DNA of 64,000 nt from Dehalococcoidia bacterium (lineage in GTDB: Bacteria > Chloroflexota > Dehalococcoidia > Bin125): the NCBI GenBank assembly GCA_022828105.1, contig JAJEJC010000007.1:1-64000 (forward strand). Direction: 5' to 3'. A model generated the notes under the pieces. That model did not search any database. It saw only the letters and a program-made list of their open reading frames with translations, and had not been told where the DNA came from. The position numbers and the translations under genes are program-made. Below, in pieces: positions 51,595 through 59,430 of this stretch. How positions within the stretch are numbered: the stretch's first letter is position 1; each line of letters opens with the position of its first letter.

Positions 51595-52434
51595 ATGCCG
51601 TTGCCACCCGAAGAGGCGTTGGACCGTTTCCAGGGCAAGGTCGCCGTCGTCACCGGCGGAGCATCGGGCATGGGCCGCGAATCATCGATCCGGCTCGCTC
51701 GGGAGGGCGCCTCAGTGATCGTGGCCGGCCTGCCCGACGACCAGCGCGGCGCGGAGACGGTCTCGATGGTCGAGGCGGTCGGCGGGCAAGCGGTCTACGT
51801 CGGCGTCGACGTCACGCGAGAGGAAGACTGCGATGCGATGGCGCAGGCGGCCCTCGATCACTTCGGCCGACTCGATCTGTGCGTCGCGGCGGCGGGCATT
51901 TCGCACGCCGGCTACGTGTCCGGCGAGGTGACCGAAGGCGAGCCGCTGTTGGGCGGCTCGCACCGCCACGTGATCCACAAGCCGGTCGAGTACTGGGAGA
52001 AGGTGCTCGCGGTCAATCTGAACGGCGTCATGCTGACGAATCGCGCGGTCGCTCGGGTCATGCTGGAGCAGGGTCAGGGCGGTTCGATCGTCAACATCTC
52101 ATCAGGCGCAGCCAAGGCGCCGATTCGCGGCATGGCCGACTACTGCGTCTCCAAGGCCGGCGTCTGGATGCTGACCCGCTGTTTGGCGCTCGAGTTGGCG
52201 CCGAGCAACATCCGCGTCAACACCGTTGCGCCCGGACTGATCGACACGCCGATGACACTCGCCGTGACCACCGACGAAGAGCGGCGTCAGCGGCGCATCG
52301 AGGGCATTCCGCTGAATCGGCTTGGGGAGCCAGCGGACATCGCCGAGGCCGCCCTCTTCCTGCTCAGCGACCAGGCCGGCTACATCACCGGCCAGATCCT
52401 GCACCCCGACGGCGGCATCTTCGTCGGGAGCTAG
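51595..52434 (+). CDS. Short-chain dehydrogenase/reductase (second of two)
   Basis: 279-aa SDR paralogous to the preceding gene along its whole length: VAVVTGGASGMGRESSIRLAREGASVIVAG, AAAGISHAGYVSGEVTEGEPLLGGSHRHVIHKPVEYWEKVLAVNLNGVMLTNRAVAR, NISSGAAKAPIRG, ADYCVSKAGVWMLTR and VNTVAPGLIDTPMTLAV. Same unusual insertion after AAAG. Tandem duplication with divergence is likely, perhaps for opposite or successive steps. AAGGAG lies 7 nt before the ATG; stop shares CTAG with the convergent AAA-ATPase gene. Confidence 0.94.
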   Translation: MPLPPEEALDRFQGKVAVVTGGASGMGRESSIRLAREGASVIVAGLPDDQRGAETVSMVEAVGGQAVYVGVDVTREEDCDAMAQAALDHFGRLDLCVAAAGISHAGYVSGEVTEGEPLLGGSHRHVIHKPVEYWEKVLAVNLNGVMLTNRAVARVMLEQGQGGSIVNISSGAAKAPIRGMADYCVSKAGVWMLTRCLALELAPSNIRVNTVAPGLIDTPMTLAVTTDEERRQRRIEGIPLNRLGEPADIAEAALFLLSDQAGYITGQILHPDGGIFVGS

Positions 52435-53618
52435 TCGTCCAAGTTCGGCATCGTGCGGATCATGAACTCGTCAAACATCGGCACGGTGAATGCAATCTCT
52501 CCGTGACCCGGGCTCCAGATCATCCCCTTGTCGATCATGCTCTTGCGGACGGGAGAAAGTGACGTAATCTCTCGCCCAAGAACCGTTGCCACACTGCTGG
52601 TTCGATATGGTCCAGAGCCGAGTTTCGCCATACCACGTGCGTAGCGAAGTTCTGAAGGAGTGAGCCGGTCGAAGCGAACACGAAAGAAACTCTTGTCCAA
52701 GTCAATCTGGGCACTGGCTCCCCCACTGACGACATCAGCGATGGCTATTGGTGACCCTGTTGCGACATTCCAAACGTGTTTGCCCCATTCTTGAAGGAAG
52801 TATGGATAGCCCTGAGTTTGCTCAACGATCTGGTTCAGAGCCTCCTGCTCGATTTCGAGCCCTTCGTCCTGAACAGGCTTGGCAATCGCCCGACTGGCAT
52901 CTGCGAAGTTCAGAGACCCAATCTCGACGAAATCGAAGAGTCGTTCGGCATAGGACTTGGCAACTCCCAATTGACCTCGAATCTGAGGCAGGCCGGCGCC
53001 AACCAAGGTGACCGGCAAGCTCCGTTGCGCGGAGCGGTGCAATGCAGTGATCAAGGCTGCAAGCTCCGCTTCCCGTACATACTGCAGTTCGTCGACGAAT
53101 ATGGCAATACAGGTGTTGCCAGCTTGCGCCGCCCGTCCCGCCGACTCCAAGAGCTGTTGAAGGTCAAGTTCTAGGTCGCCATTGTCGGCGACTCCGGGTT
53201 CGGTAGCGAAGTCCAGCTTGAACGTGACCCCAGCTCCGATGGAGACATTCCAAGCTTCTGCAAAGTTAGTGAGCGCTCCTAGCGCCGCGGAGGCGAGATG
53301 TTTAGCTGACTCGACGCGAGAAAGCGAGATTAGCGAAGTGCGGAGAGCCGGCACCAGCAGCGAGGGCAACGATCGATCCTCTGGTGCTTCAACGGACACT
53401 GCGGTGATTCCTTCGCCTTCGGCATCGACCCGAATCCTGTCAAGGAGAACCGTCTTGCCGACGCCTCGAAGTCCGACGAGCACAATGCTCTTGCTGTAAC
53501 GCCCGATCCTTAGGCGTGCCAGGGCGATTCTCGCCGTCTCCTGCACCTGATCGCGCCCGGCAAGCTCAGGTGGCGGAGAACCCGCGCCTGGGGTGAACGG
53601 ATTGCGAATCGGGTCCAT
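52431..53618 (-). CDS. AAA ATPase (archaeal-ATPase/AAA_16-like)
   Basis: 395-aa protein: start NPFTPGAGSPPPELAGRDQVQETARIALARL, Walker A VLVGLRGVGKTVLLDRI, Walker B NTCIAIFVDELQYV, sensor region LPVTLVGAGLPQI, GYPYFLQEWGKHVW, then a C-terminal winged-helix-like part (LTPSELRYARGMAKLGSGPYRTSSVATVLGREITSL). This matches stand-alone AAA proteins of the ORC/CDC6-like type common in Actinobacteria and archaea, sometimes linked to mobile or defence regions. Base use appears somewhat less GC-rich than neighbours. Convergent with SDR-2 and sharing CTAG. Function unknown. Confidence 0.85.
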   Translation of the reverse strand: MDPIRNPFTPGAGSPPPELAGRDQVQETARIALARLRIGRYSKSIVLVGLRGVGKTVLLDRIRVDAEGEGITAVSVEAPEDRSLPSLLVPALRTSLISLSRVESAKHLASAALGALTNFAEAWNVSIGAGVTFKLDFATEPGVADNGDLELDLQQLLESAGRAAQAGNTCIAIFVDELQYVREAELAALITALHRSAQRSLPVTLVGAGLPQIRGQLGVAKSYAERLFDFVEIGSLNFADASRAIAKPVQDEGLEIEQEALNQIVEQTQGYPYFLQEWGKHVWNVATGSPIAIADVVSGGASAQIDLDKSFFRVRFDRLTPSELRYARGMAKLGSGPYRTSSVATVLGREITSLSPVRKSMIDKGMIWSPGHGEIAFTVPMFDEFMIRTMPNLDD

Positions 53619-53655
53619 GACGCTCTTCTATCAGTTTGAGCAGATTATCGGTGGT

Positions 53656-53688
53656 TGATTGGATTATAGAGAGGTGATCGGGTTATAG
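53656..53688. repeat. Two near-identical 14-bp direct repeats in a promoter gap
   Basis: TGATTGGATTATAG (53656-53669) and TGATCGGGTTATAG (53675-53688) differ at two positions and lie 19 bp apart in the AT-richer gap between the divergent AAA-ATPase and FtsX genes. They could be operator half-sites or -10-like elements; the function is a guess. Confidence 0.35.
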
Positions 53689-53729
53689 CGCAGGACCCAT
53701 CTCGAAGAGCTCGCGATACGCTACCTTCG

Positions 53730-54941
53730 ATGCTCACCTTGGCTATCCAACAACTCCTCACCAAGAAACTGCGCAGCTCCCTGACCGTGCTCGGCTTCGG
53801 TGTTTGCGTCAACCTCTACATCGTCGTCACGACCGTGATGCGATTCATCACCGACGACCTCGATCTCCAAGTCCAGCGATTCACGGGCGTGCTCTTTGTC
53901 CAATCGCGCGGACTGGCGGGTATGTCGGGTATCGAGTGGCCGCCAATTTCCTCGACGATTTCGAACGCCGAAGCGCGCGCGGTGCTATCTCAACCCGCCG
54001 TCGATCCGAGGCGCTCGACCAGGGTCGCGTTCGCCTCGCTGGCCCCGCCTCCCTATCCGACCGCGCCGCCCGAGGCGCTGCTGGTCGGCATCGAAGAGGG
54101 CAAGGAGGACGTCTTCCTCGGCGGCGCAGAGGCCGCCGCAGGTCGAATTCACTTTCCCCAGCGCAATGGAACCGACGCAGCCGCGCCCGCGATTCTCGGC
54201 ATCCTCGCCGCGCGGCACTTCGCCGCTGCGGCGTCGGCGACGACGGAAGTGCCATCGCCCGTAGGCCCGATCGCGCTGGCTGCGCTGGGTAGTACGATTT
54301 CGGTCCGCGGTCACGAGTTCGAAGTCCAGGGCATCATCGAGCCCGAGACGAACCAGTTGTTGCGATCGGCGGTCATGGTGCCGCTTGAGAGCGCACAGAC
54401 TGTTCTGCAGGCGCCCGATGTGGTCTCAGCGATGCTGATCTCACCCAAGCGGGCGACGGACATCGAGCCGCTGCAATCCGTGATCGAGTCCGACCACCAA
54501 GAGCTCATGGTGATCTCGGACAAGCAGCTCGCCGAGAACGCGAGAAAGCTGCTCGACCGCGTCAATCAACTCTTCAATGTCGTGCGCTGGACCTCGGTCT
54601 CGGTGGCGGCGCTGCTGATTGCCATCGTGATGTTCGTCTCCGTCCTTGAACGAACCCGCGAACTGGGCACGCTGCGGGCCATCGGCGCGCCGCGCCGCGC
54701 CTTGCTCTCGCTGATTCTGTCCGAGTCGGCAGGCTTCGCCGTCGCCGGCTCGATGGTCGGGGTACCGATGTCCCGAGTCGTGATCCGTCAGGCCCTTGGT
54801 CCGGACGCGGCCGGCCTGCGATCGCGAAGAATCGAGTATGGCGCGGCCGGAATCCTCAGCCTCTGCTCGATGCTTGCGGCGCTGATGCCCGCCTGGCGCG
54901 CCGTCCAGGTCGATCCGATCATCGCCCTGCGATACGAGTGA
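53730..54941 (+). CDS. ABC transporter permease, FtsX/MacB type
   Basis: 403-aa permease of usual MacB/LolC-like size. An N-terminal span (LTKKLRSSLTVLGFGVCVNLYIVVTTVM), a soluble domain (about residues 40-270) and three C-terminal spans: VVRWTSVSVAALLIAIVMFVSVLERTRELGTLRAIGAPRRALLSLILSESAGFAVAGS, and YGAAGILSLCSMLAALMPAWRAVQVDPIIALRYE at the end. The matching ATPase gene starts 10 bp after the stop. The transported substrate is unknown; an exporter of lipoprotein, lipid or peptide is likely for this family. Confidence 0.92.
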   Translation: MLTLAIQQLLTKKLRSSLTVLGFGVCVNLYIVVTTVMRFITDDLDLQVQRFTGVLFVQSRGLAGMSGIEWPPISSTISNAEARAVLSQPAVDPRRSTRVAFASLAPPPYPTAPPEALLVGIEEGKEDVFLGGAEAAAGRIHFPQRNGTDAAAPAILGILAARHFAAAASATTEVPSPVGPIALAALGSTISVRGHEFEVQGIIEPETNQLLRSAVMVPLESAQTVLQAPDVVSAMLISPKRATDIEPLQSVIESDHQELMVISDKQLAENARKLLDRVNQLFNVVRWTSVSVAALLIAIVMFVSVLERTRELGTLRAIGAPRRALLSLILSESAGFAVAGSMVGVPMSRVVIRQALGPDAAGLRSRRIEYGAAGILSLCSMLAALMPAWRAVQVDPIIALRYE

Positions 54942-54951
54942 GGACGGCGCC

Positions 54952-55698
54952 ATGAGTCGCAAAAGCTCGGTCGGGCAGGAATCCGAGTCCGTAGAACGGA
55001 TCCCCCTGTTATCGGCGCGCAATCTCGAACGCATCTATCGCCTCGGAGGACAGACGATCCACGCGCTTAAACCGCTGAACATGGACATTCATCGGGGCGA
55101 CTTCATCGCCATTGCGGGACCGTCCGGCTCGGGCAAGTCAACCCTGTTGCAATTGCTGGGCCTGATTGACTCTCCCACGTCGGGAGAGGTTCGAGTCCGC
55201 AGCCAGGCGGCTCAAGGTCTTGGCCGGGAACAACGGGCGTCGCTTCGACTGAACTCGCTGGGGTTCGTCTTCCAGGCGTTCAACCTGTTGCACATGCTGA
55301 CCGCGCGACAGAACGTCGAGATCGCGCTCGCGCTGGCCGGCTGTCCTCGTCGCAAGCGACGAGCGCGCGCCAGCCAGTTGCTCGAGTCGGTCGGGCTGGG
55401 CAAGCGTCTGGATCACCGGCCGTTGCAACTCTCCGGCGGCGAGCGCCAGCGCGTGGCCATCGCCCGCGCGCTCGCCAACGATCCGGAAGTGATCCTGGCT
55501 GACGAACCGACCGGCAATCTCGACTCGCAGACCGGCCTGGAGATCGTGCGCGTGCTCGAGGATCTGAACCGGGCCGGACAGACGATCGTGATGGTGACCC
55601 ACAATCTGGAGATCGCCAAACGAGCCGGTCGGCTGTTCCTGATGCGGGACGGCGGAATGCGCGAGGTTGACCCGGAGGATCCCACGGCCTTGGACTAG
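54952..55698 (+). CDS. ABC transporter ATP-binding protein (MacB/LolD type)
   Basis: 248-aa ATPase: Walker A AGPSGSGKSTLLQLLGLIDSPTSG, Q-loop VFQAFNLLHMLTARQNVEIALALA, signature LSGGERQRVAIARALA, Walker B VILADEPTGNLDS, switch His in IVMVTHNLE. The N-terminus RNLERIYRLGGQTIHALKPLNMDI is typical of the group. Forms a transport unit with the FtsX-like permease just upstream. The flavin-binding protein gene follows at a small distance on the same strand. Confidence 0.94.
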   Translation: MSRKSSVGQESESVERIPLLSARNLERIYRLGGQTIHALKPLNMDIHRGDFIAIAGPSGSGKSTLLQLLGLIDSPTSGEVRVRSQAAQGLGREQRASLRLNSLGFVFQAFNLLHMLTARQNVEIALALAGCPRRKRRARASQLLESVGLGKRLDHRPLQLSGGERQRVAIARALANDPEVILADEPTGNLDSQTGLEIVRVLEDLNRAGQTIVMVTHNLEIAKRAGRLFLMRDGGMREVDPEDPTALD

Positions 55699-55762
55699 CC
55701 TTAACCTGCAACCTGCGATCAGTGTGCAACCGCTACCCAGCGGCATTCGTCCGGGAGGTCGC

Positions 55763-56230
55763 GTGACGACCGATACCAGTCCTGGTGAAACGACGGCGGC
55801 GAACGCGCCGGATTTCTGGCCGGAGGCCCTTGAGGTGGTCAAGCAGGCGCCGATCGGGCTGTTGGCAACCACCGAGGGTCGGCAACCGCATGTCCGGCCG
55901 GTTGTGCCGGCCTACGTGGGCATGATCGCCTACGTGCTGACCGCGTCCGGATCGCCGAAGACCACGCAGATTCAATCGAATGAGCGAGTCGAGCTGCTCC
56001 ACTGGAGTTCGGACTTCCGTCATCTCAATCTCAGCGGAACGGCGAGCGTAATCGAAGACGCCGAACAGATCGCGCAGGCCGCGCCGCACTTTCCCTACAC
56101 CGTGGATGACTTTTTCGGTCCCGAGCTTCGCGCCGCGGCGCTGCTCATGATTCGGCTGGAACGAGTCTCGATCACTACGTTCAACGACATCATCGCGAAC
56201 AAGCAGCCGCGAGTCTGGCGTCCGTCCTGA
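55763..56230 (+). CDS. Pyridoxamine 5'-phosphate oxidase family (FMN/F420-type) protein
   Basis: 155-aa split-barrel protein: FWPEALEVVKQAPIGLLATTEGRQPHVRPVVPAYVGMIAYVLTASGSPKTTQIQSNERVELLHWSSDFRHLNLSGTASVIEDAEQ, then FPYTVDDFFGP and LLMIRLERVSITTFND. The pattern matches pyridoxamine-phosphate-oxidase-like general stress/FMN-binding proteins. It could bind FMN, F420 or another cofactor. I start at GTG with GGGAGG 4 nt upstream; the frame is open further upstream without homology. Confidence 0.85.
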   Translation: MTTDTSPGETTAANAPDFWPEALEVVKQAPIGLLATTEGRQPHVRPVVPAYVGMIAYVLTASGSPKTTQIQSNERVELLHWSSDFRHLNLSGTASVIEDAEQIAQAAPHFPYTVDDFFGPELRAAALLMIRLERVSITTFNDIIANKQPRVWRPS

Positions 56231-56283
56231 GGACGCGCCGCACTCGGGCTCCAGACCTCTGTCGACACTGAAAGGACTGCCCG

Positions 56284-57228
56284 ATGCGCATCGCCCTGAT
56301 TGGACAGGCGCCGTTCGGCGCAGCCGTGTTTGAGCGACTGGTCTCGGACGGTCACGAAATCGTGGGCGTGTTTACTCCGCCCGAGCGAGAGGGCGGCCGG
56401 CCGGATCCGCTGGCCCAGGCGGCGCGCGATGCAGCAATCACGCTGGTCCAACCGCGGCGCTGGCAGCGCCGAGGCGTGGTCGACGAGGAAGTCGTCGCCG
56501 AGTACGAAGCCACCAACCCCGACCTCAACGTGATGGCCTTCGTCACCCAGATCATCCCGACTCGCGTGCTCGAGTTCCCGGCCCAGAAGACGATCCAGTA
56601 CCATCCGTCGATTCTGCCCAGGCACCGCGGCCGATCGGCGATCAACCACGCCATCCTGCAGGGCGACACGATGACCGGCGTCACGATCTTCTGGGTCGAC
56701 GAAGGCATCGACACCGGTCCGATCTTGTTGCAGCGATCCTGCCCGATCGGACCGGACGCCACGCTCAACGAGGTCTACCGCGAGTACCTCTTCCCGCTCG
56801 GCGTCGAGGCCATGTCCGAAGCGGTCAAGCTGGTCGAGGCCGGCCAGGCCCCGCGTCATGTGCAGAATGAAGACGACATGACCTACGAAGGTCCCTGGGA
56901 AGGCGACATCGCGCGGATCGACTGGTCGCAACCGGCGCACGCAGTACACAACTTCATTCGCGGCTCAGACCGCGCCCCCGGCGCATGGAGCGAGATCAAC
57001 GGCGAGCGCGTGACCCTGCTTGGTTCGACCCGTTCGGATCACTTGGGCGGCGGCGCAGGCGAAGTCGCCGCTATCGACGACGGCGGCATGACCGTCGTCT
57101 GCGGCGACGGCGAGTCGGTCCGCGTCGACACCCTCGCCGTCGGCCGCGACCGACAACCGGCCGCGGACTGGGCCTCGGCCAACAGCGTTGGGGTCGGTTC
57201 TGTGTTTGCGCCCGCTCCGGCGGAGTAA
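56284..57228 (+). CDS. Formyl-tetrahydrofolate hydrolase/formyltransferase-like protein (FDH N-terminal type)
   Basis: 314-aa protein closely resembling the N-terminal hydrolase domain of 10-formyl-THF dehydrogenase (ALDH1L), more than Fmt: IGQAPFGAAVFERLVSDGHEIVGVFTPPEREGGRPDPLAQAARD, LNVMAFVTQIIPTRVLEFPAQ, catalytic YHPSILPRHRGRSAINHAILQGD and FWVDEGIDTGPILLQRSCPIGPDAT, then TYEGPWEGDIARIDWSQPAHAVHNFIRGSDRAPGAW. The His, Asp and Asn-equivalent sites are present. It probably hydrolyses or transfers the formyl group of 10-formyl-THF. No ALDH domain is fused. AAGGA lies 8 nt before the ATG. Confidence 0.87.
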   Translation: MRIALIGQAPFGAAVFERLVSDGHEIVGVFTPPEREGGRPDPLAQAARDAAITLVQPRRWQRRGVVDEEVVAEYEATNPDLNVMAFVTQIIPTRVLEFPAQKTIQYHPSILPRHRGRSAINHAILQGDTMTGVTIFWVDEGIDTGPILLQRSCPIGPDATLNEVYREYLFPLGVEAMSEAVKLVEAGQAPRHVQNEDDMTYEGPWEGDIARIDWSQPAHAVHNFIRGSDRAPGAWSEINGERVTLLGSTRSDHLGGGAGEVAAIDDGGMTVVCGDGESVRVDTLAVGRDRQPAADWASANSVGVGSVFAPAPAE

Positions 57229-57249
57229 GCGATTGTTCCGCAAGCGCCG

Positions 57250-57546
57250 CTAAGTCATGTCCTGCACGCGCTTGCCGGAGTCGACCAGCGGCGCGAAACG
57301 GGTCTTGCTCAGCGGATCGTTGCGCGACGCCTTGTCCCAGGCCGCGTCAACCATCTTTGCGTACTTCGGGTGCATCTCGCGCATCTTCGTGTTCTCGTCC
57401 TTGATGAACGCCGATCTCGCGATTAGCCGCTCGACCTGACCCTTGGTGTCACAGTCTTCGCACTCGGGCGCGGGCGCGTCGATCTTGCGGGTGAAGTGCT
57501 CCCACTCCTTGCCGCAGGCTCGGCAGGCGTATTCGTAAATCGGCAT
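57250..57546 (-). CDS. FmdB family zinc-ribbon protein
   Basis: 98-aa protein with an FmdB-type zinc ribbon at its start: MPIYEYACRACGKEWEHFTRKIDAPAPECEDCDTKGQVERLIARSAF (CxxC...CxxC). The C-terminal half is charged and helical. FmdB proteins are putative regulators with unproven function. Chosen ATG starts at the MPIYEY hallmark; the frame is open upstream. Convergent with the formyl-THF gene (21 bp). Confidence 0.9.
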   Translation of the reverse strand: MPIYEYACRACGKEWEHFTRKIDAPAPECEDCDTKGQVERLIARSAFIKDENTKMREMHPKYAKMVDAAWDKASRNDPLSKTRFAPLVDSGKRVQDMT

Positions 57547-57661
57547 GGCGTGCTCCCGGCGGCGGTGGCAGAGGATCGATCCGCCTCTCACGATGGTACG
57601 ATCTCGGCGTAACTGCCGCACCTAGTCGGCGAACATGATTGCGGTGAGGGGGAGTCGAACC

Positions 57662-58651
57662 GTGTACGGATTGCGCACGATGTTCCTCGTGGTCCTGATG
57701 GCCGGGCTGATGATGGTCGTCGGCCTCGCGGTCGCCGGTCAGATCGGGCTGATCATCATGGCCGTGATCGCCCTCGGCATCAACCTTTACAGCTACTACA
57801 ACTCGCACTCGATGGTGCCGAAGATGATGGGCGGACAGCTCGTCACGGCCCAGGAGGCGCCCGAGCTCTACCGCATCGTCGAGCGCGCCGCCTGCCAGGC
57901 AAAGATGCCACTGAAAAAGGAGCTGCTCTCGCAGTTCACCGTCGAACACCTGGAGGCGCGCTGCACTGGACACTGCCGCCCCGGCGACTGTCCCCGTCAC
58001 ATCCCCTCGGTCTACGTGATCGAGACGCCGATTCCCAACGCCTTTGCCACCGGACGCCATCCGAACCACTCCGCCGTGGCGGCCACGACCGGCATCATGG
58101 GCTTGCTCACCCAGCGCGAGTTGGCCGGCGTCATGGCCCACGAGTTGGCCCACGTCACGAACCGCGACACGCTCTGGTCGACGATCGTCGCCTCGATGGC
58201 GATGGTCATCTCCGCAATCGCGATGATCGCGCAGTTTGCGCTCTTCATGGGCTTCATGTTTGGCGGCATGGGCGGGCGTGATAGCGGCGGGGGCGGGGCC
58301 GGCCACTTGGCCGGAGCCTTAATCGTCGCGATCATCGCGCCGATCATCGCGGGCATGATCCAGATGGCGGTCAGCCGGCAGCGCGAACTCAAGGCCGACG
58401 ACACCGGCGCACGCCGCTGCAGCGATCCCGAGGCGCTCGCTTACGCACTGATGAAGCTGGAACAAGGGGTGCGGACGCCTGAGTCGCGTTACGCGGCGGA
58501 GGAAATGAAGACGGCCGAGGCGGCCAACCACATGTTCATCGTCAATCCACTCGCGGGCGGAGCAGGCCGCTTCTTCTCGACCCACCCGCCAACCGAGCAG
58601 CGAGTCGAGCGTCTCCGCAAGATCGGCGAGGATATCGGCCGCCCCTTCTAG
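57662..58651 (+). CDS. HtpX-family membrane zinc metalloprotease with Cys/His insertion
   Basis: 329-aa M48B protease. Two N-terminal spans (MFLVVLMAGLMMVVGLAV, IGLIIMAVIALGINLY), the catalytic HELAH in LAGVMAHELAHVTNRDT, and two further spans (MAMVISAIAMIAQFALFMGF, LIVAIIAPIIAGMIQ), then RQRELKADDTGA with the third ligand Glu. Normally A-lP-PkVyvi links the spans to the NAFATGR segment; here about 28 extra residues (KKELLSQFTVEHLEARCTGHCRPGDCPRH) carry a C-x2-HC-x3-DC-x2-H cluster that may bind metal. I use GTG at 57662 because GAGGGGGAG lies 7 nt upstream; an ATG 27 nt earlier is possible. Confidence 0.9.
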   Translation: MYGLRTMFLVVLMAGLMMVVGLAVAGQIGLIIMAVIALGINLYSYYNSHSMVPKMMGGQLVTAQEAPELYRIVERAACQAKMPLKKELLSQFTVEHLEARCTGHCRPGDCPRHIPSVYVIETPIPNAFATGRHPNHSAVAATTGIMGLLTQRELAGVMAHELAHVTNRDTLWSTIVASMAMVISAIAMIAQFALFMGFMFGGMGGRDSGGGGAGHLAGALIVAIIAPIIAGMIQMAVSRQRELKADDTGARRCSDPEALAYALMKLEQGVRTPESRYAAEEMKTAEAANHMFIVNPLAGGAGRFFSTHPPTEQRVERLRKIGEDIGRPF

Positions 58652-59424
58652 TCGGTCACTCGATCGGTTCTCCCGATCTCCTCGCGCAGCAGCCTGACCT
58701 CATCCTGAAGCGTCTTCAGTTCGGCGAGTATCTGCTCCTGCTCCACGTCCTGCCCCTGCTCGACGAACCATGCTGCGATCGTTGCCGTGACCATTCCGAG
58801 CAGCGCAAGACCCAGTAGCGTGACAATCGCGCCCACGATGTTGACCATGGCAGAGTGTTCGTCCTGAACCCCGTCGCCCGTCACCATCGTGTTGAGGGTC
58901 CACCAGAACCCGTCGATCCAGTTGTCAAACTCGCCAATGCCACCGACGCTGTCAGCAGACCGCTGAACGCGCATGATGGCTTCAGTTCCGCCAAACAGGA
59001 TCGTCAGCACCAGGAGCACCGAGCTTGACGCGCCTCGCTGCAGGAACATCTTGCGCGCGCGTAACGCGAACATCACCAATCGCAGCGCGCGCAGGAAGGG
59101 CACCAGCACGATGACGACGTCAAACCAGTTCTCACGCAGGAACTGAAATCGCCGTTCGGCCAACCACACCCGCACGACCAGATCGACGGCGAACGTCGCC
59201 CAGATTGCGACATCTATCCAAAACACCGTTGAGTGTGCGGTTGGCGAGGTCGCTCGGTCAATCACGTTTTCGAGCACCAGCAGCGGAATCGTGGCAATCG
59301 CCAGCGACAGGAGCAACCACCGAGTGCGCAGTTCCCAGTACTCCAGGTGGACGGACGAACGTCCACGCCGCCACGCGCCAGCCCAACCGGTCACGACACC
59401 AAGAGAATCAGCAGAGGCACTCAC
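58648..59424 (-). CDS. Ion channel protein (voltage-gated-like, divergent selectivity filter)
   Basis: 258-aa membrane protein of the ion transport family: about six spans (WLLLSLAIATIPLLVLE, WIDVAIWATFAVDLVVRVWLAE, FDVVIVLVPFLRALRLVMFALRARKMF as an S4-like Arg-rich segment, VLLVLTILFGG, pore region FDNWIDGFWWTLNTMVTGDGV, and VNIVGAIVTLLGLALLGMVTATIAAWF). A C-terminal coiled coil (EQEQILAELKTLQDEVRLLREEIG) follows. The filter region TMVTGDGVQD lacks the usual TVGYGD of potassium channels, so ion choice is uncertain. Convergent with htpX through CTAG. Confidence 0.85.
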   Translation of the reverse strand: MSASADSLGVVTGWAGAWRRGRSSVHLEYWELRTRWLLLSLAIATIPLLVLENVIDRATSPTAHSTVFWIDVAIWATFAVDLVVRVWLAERRFQFLRENWFDVVIVLVPFLRALRLVMFALRARKMFLQRGASSSVLLVLTILFGGTEAIMRVQRSADSVGGIGEFDNWIDGFWWTLNTMVTGDGVQDEHSAMVNIVGAIVTLLGLALLGMVTATIAAWFVEQGQDVEQEQILAELKTLQDEVRLLREEIGRTDRVTD

Positions 59425-59430
59425 GTCGGG

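Noticed and set aside
57640-57665. GAGTCGAACC, resembling a tRNA T-loop read on the minus strand
   Set aside because: No matching acceptor, D or anticodon arms; it overlaps the RBS and start of htpX.
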